64,000 nucleotides of DNA. It comes from Paenibacillus uliginis N3/975. Its GTDB lineage: Bacteria > Bacillota > Bacilli > Paenibacillales > Paenibacillaceae. The notes below the pieces were generated by a model. That model worked only from the letters and a program-made list of their open reading frames with translations, did no database searches and was not told the DNA's origin. Positions 34,655-43,131 of this stretch are shown piece after piece. Position 1 is the first letter of the stretch. Each line of letters opens with the position of its first letter. The stretch is from assembly GCF_900177425.1 (NCBI RefSeq), contig NZ_LT840184.1:1639487-1703486 (forward strand), in the 5' to 3' direction. Both the position numbers and the translations under genes were made by a program.

Positions 34655-35394
34655 AGGATCCGAGAGAGTCCGGAGCCGGATTTTGGCGGTCTTTGCGTAT
34701 GGGTGATATTAATTCGGCGATTGCATCCATGAAAGGGACCCCCTCGGCTCAGCAGATCGCCTATATACGCTCTCAGATGAGGGAACAAAGACGGCCTGAG
34801 ATGCTGGGCATACCGCTGAATCAATTGGAAACTGTAGTGTTCGATTTGGAAACGACCGGATTCTCACATCAGCATGGTGATGAAATTTTGTCCATTGGAG
34901 CTGTGCGAACAAATGGGACGAAAATTACCGAGGATAAGTGCTTTTATATGATTGTTAACAGCGGTGTGTCTGTACCGGAGCATATTACGGGCTTGACCGG
35001 AATATCGCAACCGATGGTCGATGCTGCCGCTTCCTTGATGGACGGATTGCATGATTTTATGGCATTTGTCGAAGGAAGGGTACTTGTGGCTCATGCCGCC
35101 GGCCATGATCGAGCGTTCTTGAACGCAGCCCTTTGGAAAACATCAAAGGTACGTTTAACTCACCGCTTGTTGGATACGATGATGTTGGCTCAGCATTTAT
35201 TTCCCAGCTATCCAGATTATAGTCTCAACGAATTGCTTCGACATAGGAACATCCCGGTACAAGGCCGTCATCATGCGTTATGTGATGCGGTTATGACCGC
35301 GAAGCTCTGGGCCACCTATCTGGAAGAAGTTCAGCGACGAGGACATGCAGAGACCTTGGGTGATTTGTATGTATACTTAAGTGGAGCGCAATAA
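34651..35394 (+). CDS. DEDDh 3'-5' exonuclease (DnaQ/PolC-epsilon-like)
   Basis: 247 aa. ExoI is VFDLETTGF (Asp65, Glu67), ExoII is AHAAGHDRAFLN (Asp153), and ExoIII HHALCD has His207 and Asp212, so the whole DEDDh set is intact. The N-terminal 55 residues are an extra helical, Arg-rich piece. It starts on GTG inside the DUF294 stop (GTGA overlap), so the two proteins are made in a coupled way. It has no polymerase domain. It may remove nucleotides from RNA, DNA or a nucleotidylated target. The last 18 bases overlap the convergent JAMM gene. Confidence 0.87.
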   Translation: MKDPRESGAGFWRSLRMGDINSAIASMKGTPSAQQIAYIRSQMREQRRPEMLGIPLNQLETVVFDLETTGFSHQHGDEILSIGAVRTNGTKITEDKCFYMIVNSGVSVPEHITGLTGISQPMVDAAASLMDGLHDFMAFVEGRVLVAHAAGHDRAFLNAALWKTSKVRLTHRLLDTMMLAQHLFPSYPDYSLNELLRHRNIPVQGRHHALCDAVMTAKLWATYLEEVQRRGHAETLGDLYVYLSGAQ

Positions 35395-35886
35395 GGTGTA
35401 GTCTTCCTGTCTTAATGACCACATCCAGCGGTTACTTTCTTGAGATGACGGAGATGTGGCTTGCGGTGATGAACAATCTTTGACAATCAGGTAAGCTTGC
35501 AGGAGAAGATTTCCGGGCTGTGAATTCTGAGGCGATCCTATGAAATACACATGGAACAGACCGCCAAATGATTGCAGCTGGTGTAAATCATCCTGAGAGG
35601 GAACCGGGAGGCTGCTTGGATGGCTGTGGAACAAGCCAAATATACGGTGCTTCTTAAGCAGGAGAGACGTCCATTGGACAGGATCTAGTGAGAATTGATG
35701 CCGTGGGTCAGCAGCAGTGTTACGTATAGGGATATAGTCATCCATGAGCAGATGTCTTTCTGAAAGGTTACCTAAGAGTACGCCACATGCCTCTTCGGGT
35801 AAACAGGTAAAGGTTTGTTTACTTATCTTATGAAAAACCTCGGCAGTAAGCTGTATTGAAAAATCTTCGTGAGTATAAACTTCCAT
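35377..35886 (-). CDS. JAMM/MPN+ (M67) metallopeptidase-like protein
   Basis: 169 aa. The JAMM motif is LFHSHPSSLPVPSQDD (two His and the Asp that bind zinc, with the Ser), and the upstream Glu is in LPEEACGVLLGN. Bacterial members cleave isopeptide-type or sulfur-carrier tails (Mec/QbsD type), but no ubiquitin-like ThiS/MoaD gene is nearby. The C-terminal 25 residues are Ser/Gln-rich and disordered-looking. It is convergent with the exonuclease gene and overlaps its 3' end by 18 bp. Confidence 0.85.
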   Translation of the reverse strand: MEVYTHEDFSIQLTAEVFHKISKQTFTCLPEEACGVLLGNLSERHLLMDDYIPIRNTAADPRHQFSLDPVQWTSLLLKKHRIFGLFHSHPSSLPVPSQDDLHQLQSFGGLFHVYFIGSPQNSQPGNLLLQAYLIVKDCSSPQATSPSSQESNRWMWSLRQEDYTLLRST

Positions 35887-36001
35887 GGTTTATTCTCCTT
35901 TTATATTCTATGTTGATATTCATTTTAATCTTGGTTTGAAAGTTATGCTATTCAGGGTACAATAGTGACTATAAAAAGTCTATCAGCAAAGGAAACTACC
36001 C

Positions 36002-36556
36002 ATGAAGCGTAATTTGACCATATTGGCAATACTTTTACTGGCAGGGGTCTTGGTGATCTATAACCAGGCCGGGGACAAGATTGAATCCGTGTTTATGGCT
36101 GAGAAACCTCTGCCTACCGAAACCGGCGCAAAGGCAGGTTTGCTTGCACCCGCATTCTCACTGGAAGGTTTGGACGGCAAAACATACACCGGCGACGGAG
36201 TAAGAGACAAAGCGCTCATTATTAACTTCTGGGCTTCCTGGTGCGATCCGTGTAAGCAAGAGGCGCCGGAGCTGTCGAAGTTTGCTTCTGCATACGCAGA
36301 GGACCTGGATGTTTACGGGATTAACGTCACGAAATATGATAATGAGAAAAAAGCACGGCAGTTTGTTCAGGATTTTGCCCTGACTTATCCGATTATGTTC
36401 GATCAGGAGGGCAAGGTGTTTGAGGATGTTTATAAGGGCAAAGTGTTTCCGACCAACGTTCTGATTGACCGTAGAGGTGTCATTACGGAAATCATTCTGG
36501 GAGCGCCTGACCCGGAAGATCTTGAGAAGAAGATTAAAAAGCTCATTAAATCTTGA
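36002..36556 (+). CDS. ResA/TlpA-like membrane-anchored thioredoxin
   Basis: 184 aa. One uncleaved-looking N-terminal helix (residues 4-22) places the thioredoxin fold outside the membrane. The redox motif is Cys81-Asp-Pro-Cys84 in NFWASWCDPC, and the cis-proline is in KVFPTNVLID. Like ResA, it would reduce apocytochrome c or other exported disulfides. The CcdA partner and the res genes are not adjacent. Divergent from the JAMM gene. Confidence 0.9.
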   Translation: MKRNLTILAILLLAGVLVIYNQAGDKIESVFMAEKPLPTETGAKAGLLAPAFSLEGLDGKTYTGDGVRDKALIINFWASWCDPCKQEAPELSKFASAYAEDLDVYGINVTKYDNEKKARQFVQDFALTYPIMFDQEGKVFEDVYKGKVFPTNVLIDRRGVITEIILGAPDPEDLEKKIKKLIKS

Positions 36557-36565
36557 GCAATCATA

Positions 36566-36606
36566 AAAGAGCACGCTCCCGAAAATGAGAAGGGAACGTG
36601 CTCTTT
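36566..36606. terminator. Bidirectional terminator
   Basis: AAAGAGCACG and CGTGCTCTTT with an inner TCCC/GGGA stem, between the convergent ResA-like and cimA genes. Confidence 0.9.
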
Positions 36607-36625
36607 GCATACTGAGGCGTTTGGT

Positions 36626-38245
36626 TTAATGGTTGACGATTCCCTGCCGCGGTAAGGATTCGCCTTCGGTCTCTGAGGGTGAAATCTGTCCCAGTAGCGC
36701 ATACCGCATACTATCGACAAGCGCTTCCCAGCTGGCTTCAATGACATTGCCTGACACACCGACCGTATTCCAGGAATTTTCAATATTTTTAGATTCGATC
36801 AGCACCCGTACTCTGGCCGCTGTAGCGTCTTTATCGTCCAGTACACGTACTTTGTAGTCCGACAGATGCATGTCTTTCAAGGAAGGGAAATACTGCAGCA
36901 GCGCTTTTCGTAGTGCATTATCCAGCGCATTTACAGGTCCATTACCTTCCCCGGCTGTATAAATGCTCTGCCCTGCCACATTAATCTTCACGAAAGCCTC
37001 GGATACAACCGGTCGGCCTGCTGTTTTCTCTACCAGCATTTTGAAGGATTCAAAGGTGAACAATTCCTGCAACTCACCGTTCGCTTCCCGAAGGAGAAGC
37101 TCTAGAGAAGCATCCGCACCTTCGAACTGATAACCCTGATGCTCAAGATCCTTTATTTTGCCGATGACAAGCTTGTATTGCTCACTGCTTGGATCGAAAG
37201 CGAGTCCCATATCATGCGCCTTGGATACAATGTTACTTTGTCCTGCAAGCTCGGAGACGAGTACCCGCTGTTTGTTGCCAACCTTCTCCGGTTCGATATG
37301 CTCGTACGTTCTAGAATCGCGCAAAATGGCAGAGACATGAATGCCGCCTTTGTGGGCAAATGCCGCATTACCGACGTATGGCTGGTTCACAGGCATGTTA
37401 ACGTTAGCGATCTCGCTTACATAACGTGCGGTGTTCGTGAGATGGTGAAGATTATCTTCGCCAATGCAATCATAGCCGAGCTTAAGTTGAAGGTTCGGGA
37501 TAATGGAGCACAGATTGGCATTGCCGCACCGCTCCCCGTATCCGTTCATTGTTCCTTGAACATGTCCTACACCGGCTTGCACAGCACTTAGTGTATTCGC
37601 AACAGCTAACTCGCAATCGTTATGGGTATGAATACCGAGCGGGGCTCCAGGCAGGAGACCGTTTAATGAAGTTACGATTCCATGTACTTCATGAGGAAGA
37701 CTGCCTCCGTTGGTATCACACATGACGAGCCAGTCGGCCCCGGCTTCACGGGCTTTGGACAGAACAGAGACAGCGTACTCCGGATTGTTCTTGAATCCGT
37801 CGAAGAAATGCTCCGCATCGAAAATCACTTCAAGGCCCTGCCGTTTCAGATAAGCAATGGAATCAAAAATCATGGCGAGATTCTCTTCAAGAGTGGTCTG
37901 AAGGGCGGTGTGAACATGAAAGTCCCATGATTTGCCAACAAGTGTTGCTGCTCTTACGCCGGATTCCAAAATCCGGTGCAAGTTCGCGTCCTGGTCTGCG
38001 ATGGAATCTTTGCGGCGTGTACTGCCGAAAGCTGTTACTTTGGAAGTCAGACCTAGTTCTTGTACTCTTTTAAAAAACTCGATGTCTTTGCTGTTGCTTC
38101 CCGGGATGCCGCCTTCAATATAGTGGACACCAAGAGCATCCAGCTTTTTGGCGATTTTGATCTTGTCATCCGCCGACAAGCTGATTCCTTCGCCTTGGGT
38201 ACCGTCGCGAAGTGTCGTATCAAAGATGGAAATAGACTTAGACAT
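36626..38245 (-). CDS. cimA: Citramalate synthase
   Basis: Condenses pyruvate with acetyl-CoA to (R)-citramalate, feeding isoleucine synthesis independently of threonine. 539 aa. The LeuA-like TIM barrel starts with FDTTLRDGTQGEGISLS; metal and substrate motifs include GIHTHNDCELAVANT and GTMNGYGERCGN. A C-terminal allosteric LeuA-dimer domain begins near residue 400. The absence of the longer LeuA active-site pattern and the GSTRRKDSIADQDANL segment point to the TIGR00977 citramalate/homocitrate-like group. AAAGGAGG lies 5 bp before the ATG. No other branched-chain genes are nearby and no T-box is in the leader. Confidence 0.92.
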   Translation of the reverse strand: MSKSISIFDTTLRDGTQGEGISLSADDKIKIAKKLDALGVHYIEGGIPGSNSKDIEFFKRVQELGLTSKVTAFGSTRRKDSIADQDANLHRILESGVRAATLVGKSWDFHVHTALQTTLEENLAMIFDSIAYLKRQGLEVIFDAEHFFDGFKNNPEYAVSVLSKAREAGADWLVMCDTNGGSLPHEVHGIVTSLNGLLPGAPLGIHTHNDCELAVANTLSAVQAGVGHVQGTMNGYGERCGNANLCSIIPNLQLKLGYDCIGEDNLHHLTNTARYVSEIANVNMPVNQPYVGNAAFAHKGGIHVSAILRDSRTYEHIEPEKVGNKQRVLVSELAGQSNIVSKAHDMGLAFDPSSEQYKLVIGKIKDLEHQGYQFEGADASLELLLREANGELQELFTFESFKMLVEKTAGRPVVSEAFVKINVAGQSIYTAGEGNGPVNALDNALRKALLQYFPSLKDMHLSDYKVRVLDDKDATAARVRVLIESKNIENSWNTVGVSGNVIEASWEALVDSMRYALLGQISPSETEGESLPRQGIVNH

Positions 38246-38360
38246 GATGTCCTCCTTTTGCGAGTCCGGGATGGACCGTGAAAGTGATATAATGTTGTCA
38301 TTATAGCATTTCTTTACGGCAAAGTGACAAAGAATTGAAATTTTTCGTCCTGGCCCTTTC

Positions 38361-38390
38361 TTGACCCTAACTCACGGGGAACGGTATGCT
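38361..38390 (+). promoter_or_regulatory. Promoter of dinB
   Basis: TTGACC, 18-bp spacer, TATGCT. No LexA-type palindrome overlaps it. Confidence 0.5.
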
Positions 38391-38428
38391 GGAGGAGTCA
38401 GAAATTATGAAAGAAGAAGGAATCTATC

Positions 38429-39727
38429 GTGGGAAACATTAACGATTATTATCCGGCAAGCGGCCGTGTCATTCTTCATGTGGATATGAACGCTTTTTAT
38501 TGCTCTGTTCACGAGGCGGAGGAGCCGGAACTCTATCGTGGGAAACCGACGGCTGTCGCTGGCAGTGCGGAGCTTCGCAAAGGGGTTATTGTTACTTGCT
38601 CCTATGCGGCACGCGGGATGGGAATCCGTACCGGGATGAATGTTCGTCAGGCGCTGAAGATTTATCCGGATTTGATTCTTATCCAGCCAAACTTTCATTT
38701 ATATCGCAAATATTCCAATGCATTCATGAATATAGCATATGCCTATACACCACTGCTTGAAGCGACTTCTATTGATGAATGCTATCTCGACATTACAGGC
38801 TCCAAGCAGTTCGGGACGCCGCTTCAGATTGCGGAGGAAATTCAGAGCCGAATTCGGGAGGAGTTGTCGCTCCCATGCTCAATCGGTGTCGCCCCAAATA
38901 AGCTGCTGGCCAAAATGGGGTCCGATCTGAAGAAACCGAACGGCATTTCGGTGCTTCGCATCCGGGATGTGCCGAAGGTGCTGTGGGGCCGTCCCTGCGC
39001 GGAACTGTTCGGTATCGGCTCCAAGACGGCGGACAAGTTGAGGAAGTTGAATATCGTAACCATAGGCGAGCTTGCAGCGGCCGACGAAGGATTGCTAACC
39101 GGTACTTTTGGTGTCATGGGAAATTGGATGAAGCAAGCGGCAAACGGTCTGGATCATTCCCTGGTCAATGCTGAGCGGGAGCAAAGTAAATCGATTGGCC
39201 ATACAACAACGCTGCCCGTAGATATTACTTCTCCGGAGGATGTAAGACGTGTACTGCTTAATCTGAGCGATCAGGTGGCACGGCGTCTCAGAAGACAGGA
39301 ACTGATCGCAGGAGGCGTTCAAATTACGCTACGGACACCGGACATGAAGACTATTACAAGATCACGCCAGCTTGCCACACCTACGGAGAATACAGAAGAT
39401 ATTTACCGGGAAGCCTGTTTATTGTACGAGAAGCATTGGACCCGGGAACAGCCGCTACGATTGCTTGGGATTACGCTACAGCAGCTAACATCGCGTGAGG
39501 ACTCGGCAATCCAGATGGACCTTTTTGATTATGAAAAACAGCCAAAGAAGGAATCACTAACCAAGGTGATGGACGAGCTTCGTAACAAATTTGGGGAAAG
39601 TGCAGTGCTGACGGCTGGAATGCTTGGGGACGATCCCTCGGCTCTGATCCGTAATCATAAAGTCAGGGGAACTTCTCTGCAGATGGATTTTGTTAGAAAC
39701 ACAGATCGCAAACCGGAACAGGAATAA
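38429..39727 (+). CDS. dinB: DNA polymerase IV, Y family
   Basis: Error-prone translesion polymerase. 432 aa. Catalytic residues are in HVDMNAFYCSVHEAEEP (first Asp) and EATSIDECYLDIT (Asp-Glu). CSYAARGMGIRTGM is the steric-gate-proximal finger region, with Tyr in NAFYCS. Helix-hairpin-helix LFGIGSKTADKL and a little-finger domain follow. A late IQMDLFD resembles the beta-clamp-binding QxxLF motif. GTG start with AGAAGGAA upstream. It is closer to B. subtilis YqjH than to UvrX. Confidence 0.93.
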   Translation: MGNINDYYPASGRVILHVDMNAFYCSVHEAEEPELYRGKPTAVAGSAELRKGVIVTCSYAARGMGIRTGMNVRQALKIYPDLILIQPNFHLYRKYSNAFMNIAYAYTPLLEATSIDECYLDITGSKQFGTPLQIAEEIQSRIREELSLPCSIGVAPNKLLAKMGSDLKKPNGISVLRIRDVPKVLWGRPCAELFGIGSKTADKLRKLNIVTIGELAAADEGLLTGTFGVMGNWMKQAANGLDHSLVNAEREQSKSIGHTTTLPVDITSPEDVRRVLLNLSDQVARRLRRQELIAGGVQITLRTPDMKTITRSRQLATPTENTEDIYREACLLYEKHWTREQPLRLLGITLQQLTSREDSAIQMDLFDYEKQPKKESLTKVMDELRNKFGESAVLTAGMLGDDPSALIRNHKVRGTSLQMDFVRNTDRKPEQE

Positions 39728-39856
39728 GCGCTTCCTAGTGGGAAATCTTATGAAAATCATTTGTGTTACCAAAAAAATTGTATTAATATGTAGATGGTGC
39801 AGGGCATAATGTGCACCGTTAGCTATGTTCTAGATATACAGGAGGCAGAGGAAACT

Positions 39857-40093
39857 ATGGCGAAGTACACATGGGTAGATAAAGATACCTGCATTGCTTG
39901 CGGCGCTTGCGGAGCAACCGCACCCGATATTTATGATTACGATGACGAGGGTCTTGCTGAAGTGATTTATGAAGGTGACAACAACCGGGGAATAACTGAA
40001 ATTCCTGAGGACATGTATGAAGACATGGAAGATGCATGTGACGGATGCCCTACGGATTCCATTCGGATTGCGGACGAGCCTTTTAACGAATAG
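39857..40093 (+). CDS. fer: Ferredoxin, single [4Fe-4S]
   Basis: A 78-aa acidic electron carrier, very close to B. subtilis Fer. The cluster ligands are Cys in DKDTCIACGACGA and the last Cys in DGCPTDSI, followed by the conserved Pro. The ATG at 39857 has GGAGGCAGAGG upstream and matches the family start MAKYT; the in-frame extension to 39794 is not family-like. Transcribed alone. Confidence 0.97.
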   Translation: MAKYTWVDKDTCIACGACGATAPDIYDYDDEGLAEVIYEGDNNRGITEIPEDMYEDMEDACDGCPTDSIRIADEPFNE

Positions 40094-40108
40094 TAATCAT
40101 TTTCTGCG

Positions 40109-40132
40109 GACGGGTTCGCAGGTTTTATTATA
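40109..40132 (+). terminator. Weak terminator after fer
   Basis: CTGCG and CGCAG close an 8-base loop, followed by GTTTTATTAT. Confidence 0.5.
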
Positions 40133-40289
40133 AGGAAGTGACTTAGGCGTCTTTGCTCTCATTGGGCAGGGACGTTGTTTTTTTGTGCACAGAATTACAT
40201 CTGTAAGGTTATGTAAATGGGATAATACATAATGGAGGACATTGTGCCGATAAACAGAATATATGAAAAAAGAACAGACGGAGGCTCTC

Positions 40290-41693
40290 ATGTTGAACAA
40301 TTCGCTGCACCTCAAGCGCTATGTGGAGACACATCCTGACAATAAAATGGCCTGGTACCTGCTCGGGAAGGATTACGAGACCAACGGGGAGCAAGGAAAA
40401 GCAAATTACTGCTTTAACCGTGCTGAAGAAGTGTATGAAGCATTTGAACTAAGTAAAGTTCCTTCAGATATATGGAAAAATTACGAGTTTAGGCTTTTAC
40501 AGATCGAGAGGGAGAAGGATAAAAGAGGAAAGCGAATCCGGCGTATACTTCTGACAGCCGTATTGATGCTTCTGATTATGCTTCCTTCAGTGAACGCTCC
40601 GGGAGGGCCGGGAGCAAGCCTGGCAAAGGTTAAGGTGAATAATCCAGATGAGATCCATCTGGCCATAGCCGATGCAAAAGTTCAGAAGGATCGAAAGGGG
40701 CCTTTATTTACCGCTACGGCAATTCGTGGGAAAAGCTGGTCCAGTGTGCTGCCTCAGCTGCTGACCGAACCGGACCGGCTGCCGCCGTGGACAGTGGCTC
40801 TCGGAATGGAACGGTCAGGGAATTGGGAGATATGGTCTGAGAACATGCCGATCCTCTACGGCATTTATCGGGATACAAGCGGTGTGATTGGAATACAGCC
40901 CTACGAGGGAAGCCGGGCAGATTGCGATTGTACTCCAGCAGATGGTACCGAGTTGAAAGGTCCTGCAGAACGTTGGGCGGATGTACAGGTACAGAATGCT
41001 GTTCTAACAGAGGCTATACAGCGCTACCGTGAGCGAAACGGTAAACTCCCTGGAAGTCTGGATGAGCTGATGAGACCGTTTCCGAACAACTGGCTTTCTG
41101 GAAAATCACCAGCGATGAAGATTCTGTTTCCGATTCTAACCGGCAATGGTGCCGCAGATAAAGATGGTATACATAAGAAGAAAAAAACAGTAGGACAGCA
41201 GATGCCGGAAGGCCTTGGTTCATCCCCGGATGGTCAGGCTTTTTTCACCAAGCGGCTGGAGGTCATTATAGACCGCAAAAATCACCGTTTAGGGGTAATT
41301 AGTGGTTCAGTTTTGCTTAGAAATTATGAGGTTGGGCTTGGCCGTGACAATAAAACCCCGCTGGGCAATTTTAACATCGGCGACAAGGTAATGAATCCAA
41401 ACGGGTCTGCAAACGGCATCTATGGTTCCCGTGGGATGCAGCTATCGGATTCCAATTATGCGATTCACGGTACTCAAGATATTGGGAGTATTGGTGGCAA
41501 TGAATCGGAAGGATGCATCCGCATGTATGGAGAGGATGTGGAGGAGCTGTTCGACCTCGTGCCCATGGGAACCAAAGTGAGGATTGAGGAAGGGGTTCTA
41601 CCAAATGGCCTGGTCATACCGGATGAGCGCTTTACACTCAAACATACCAAAGGCCAGACGAACCCCAAAAAGCTTTATAATTGGCTGGATTAA
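40290..41693 (+). CDS. TPR-like / L,D-transpeptidase (YkuD) membrane protein
   Basis: 467 aa. Residues 1-75 are a TPR-like helical pair (MAWYLLGKDYETNGEQGKA), predicted cytosolic. Residues 85-102 are the one membrane helix after a basic RGKRIRR. A roughly 200-residue outer region of unknown fold is followed by the YkuD domain with His393 (IHGTQDIGSIGG) and catalytic Cys409 (SEGCIRM). The YkuD Cys would form or edit 3-3 peptidoglycan cross-links. ATG 40290 has GGAGG 5 bp before it; the ATG at 40263 has none. It overlaps the convergent small gene by 4 bp. Confidence 0.87.
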   Translation: MLNNSLHLKRYVETHPDNKMAWYLLGKDYETNGEQGKANYCFNRAEEVYEAFELSKVPSDIWKNYEFRLLQIEREKDKRGKRIRRILLTAVLMLLIMLPSVNAPGGPGASLAKVKVNNPDEIHLAIADAKVQKDRKGPLFTATAIRGKSWSSVLPQLLTEPDRLPPWTVALGMERSGNWEIWSENMPILYGIYRDTSGVIGIQPYEGSRADCDCTPADGTELKGPAERWADVQVQNAVLTEAIQRYRERNGKLPGSLDELMRPFPNNWLSGKSPAMKILFPILTGNGAADKDGIHKKKKTVGQQMPEGLGSSPDGQAFFTKRLEVIIDRKNHRLGVISGSVLLRNYEVGLGRDNKTPLGNFNIGDKVMNPNGSANGIYGSRGMQLSDSNYAIHGTQDIGSIGGNESEGCIRMYGEDVEELFDLVPMGTKVRIEEGVLPNGLVIPDERFTLKHTKGQTNPKKLYNWLD

Positions 41694-41827
41694 GGCTGGG
41701 ATATAATGATCAGAACGATGATCAGAATGATCAGCAGTGTGATACCTGTGCCGATCCACAGGATGGCCTTCTTGTTAACTTCTTCTTTTTTTTGCTGCAG
41801 TGTCGGTGGTCTGCGCTTAGCTGACAT
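41690..41827 (-). CDS. Small single-helix membrane protein
   Basis: 45 aa: a basic, Gln/Lys-rich head of 22 residues and one strongly hydrophobic helix (about 24-43, Ile/Leu-rich) ending in SQP. Two ATGs are in frame six bases apart; 41827 has correct spacing (7 bp) from GAGGGG. The stop overlaps the end of the L,D-transpeptidase gene by 4 bp on the opposite strand. I know no family. Confidence 0.55.
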   Translation of the reverse strand: MSAKRRPPTLQQKKEEVNKKAILWIGTGITLLIILIIVLIIISQP

Positions 41828-42005
41828 GTCCATACCCCTCTTCTTTTGAATAGTCGTTAATTCCCTTACATTGTAAAGGGTTTGTCCAAAAAATGCTATA
41901 ACATGAGACAGAGGGTAGGTGCCCAAAAGAGGTAAGAAAACTTTCTTTTTACTTCAGAAACAGATAAACTGAGTGATAGAGAAATTATAAGCCATGAGAG
42001 GAAGA

Positions 42006-43106
42006 ATGGATGTGCTGTACCGCAATATAGGCAAGCCTTTATTTTTCAAATTGGATCCGGAAAAAGCTCACCATCTTGTCGTAGGGGGGCTCGGGCGCAC
42101 ATCGCTGCTGCCTGGGGCTGAGGCCGCCATGCGCGGGATATACGGAGTGAACGAAACACCCGACCTTGCAGTAGACTTATTCGGGTTGCATTTTCCTACA
42201 CCGATAGGCCTTGCAGCTGGATTGGATAAAAACGGGCAAGCTGTAAGGGGATTTTCTTCCATCGGCTTTGGTTTTATGGAAGTAGGCACAGTGACACCTA
42301 AGGCACAGCCAGGCAACGAGCTTCCTCGGTTGTTCAGGCTCCCTCCGGATGAAGCATTAATTAACCGGATGGGGTTCAATAACGAAGGCGCAGAAGCGAT
42401 GGCTCGCCGATTATCCCTGCTTAAAGAGCGGCGGATTCCGGTAGCCGTCAATATCGGGAAAAACAAAGTGACACCGAATGAAGAAGCACATGGCGATTAT
42501 GAAGCCTGTATTCGGGAGTTGTTTCCATACGGAGATTTTTTTGTTGTGAACATCAGTTCTCCGAATACACCGGATTTAAGGAGCTTGCAGCATGGCAGTG
42601 AGCTGTCCTCATTGCTGGATGCGGTCATGAGTGAGATGTCACATCAGGCTCAGCTCCATGGAACGCAAAAAGCAGTTCTCGTGAAAATCGCTCCAGACGT
42701 TAGCGACGAGGAGCTTGAGTATATGGTGGATACGATTTCCCGAAGTGGAGTATCCGGCATTATTGCGACGAATACAACATTGTCCCGGGCTGGTTTAAGT
42801 CACGGAAATGCAAAAGAAACCGGAGGACTTAGCGGTAAGCCGTTGCGTGAGCGATCCACAGAGATCGTCTCAAGGATATATCAGCAGACCAGTGGCTCAC
42901 TGCCGATCATCGGCTCTGGGGGGATTTTCACTGCCAAAGATGCTTATGAAAAAATTCGCGCTGGAGCATCCCTGGTTGAAATTTATACAGCACTCATTTA
43001 TGAGGGCCCTGAAGTGAATCGAAGACTGCATGCCGGCCTGAGAGAATTACTAAAACGTGACGGGTATGCACATATATCCGAAGCTGTAGGAGCGAATCAC
43101 CGCTAA
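42006..43106 (+). CDS. pyrD: Dihydroorotate dehydrogenase (quinone), class 2
   Basis: Oxidises dihydroorotate to orotate with FMN, passing electrons to membrane quinone. About 366 aa. The N-terminal helical quinone tunnel (MDVLYRNIGKPLFFKLDPEKAHHL) marks class 2 rather than the class 1B enzyme of Bacillus pyr operons. FMN and active-site segments: PIGLAAGLDKNGQAV, NRMGFNN, VNISSPNTPDLRSLQ (catalytic Ser), and GSGGIFTAKDAYEKIRAGAS. The ATG at 42006 has AGAGG close by; ATG 41994 lacks a site. The alarmone synthetase gene follows after 25 bp. Confidence 0.93.
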   Translation: MDVLYRNIGKPLFFKLDPEKAHHLVVGGLGRTSLLPGAEAAMRGIYGVNETPDLAVDLFGLHFPTPIGLAAGLDKNGQAVRGFSSIGFGFMEVGTVTPKAQPGNELPRLFRLPPDEALINRMGFNNEGAEAMARRLSLLKERRIPVAVNIGKNKVTPNEEAHGDYEACIRELFPYGDFFVVNISSPNTPDLRSLQHGSELSSLLDAVMSEMSHQAQLHGTQKAVLVKIAPDVSDEELEYMVDTISRSGVSGIIATNTTLSRAGLSHGNAKETGGLSGKPLRERSTEIVSRIYQQTSGSLPIIGSGGIFTAKDAYEKIRAGASLVEIYTALIYEGPEVNRRLHAGLRELLKRDGYAHISEAVGANHR

Positions 43107-43131
43107 AGGGTTAAAGACAGGAGGCACGACG

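Noticed and set aside
33638..35394. Defence system based on nucleotidyltransferase plus nuclease
   Set aside because: The nucleotidyltransferase is of the GlnD/DUF294 type and not CD-NTase or MNT, the nuclease is DnaQ-like, and both lie in an ammonium-transport operon; a metabolic role fits better.
38361..38410. LexA/DinR box at dinB
   Set aside because: GGAACGGTATGCTGG does not keep the CGAAC-N4-GTTCG symmetry.
38246..38428. T-box or other amino-acid leader before cimA
   Set aside because: The gap is short, shared with the dinB promoter, and has no T-box core sequence or terminator-antiterminator pair.
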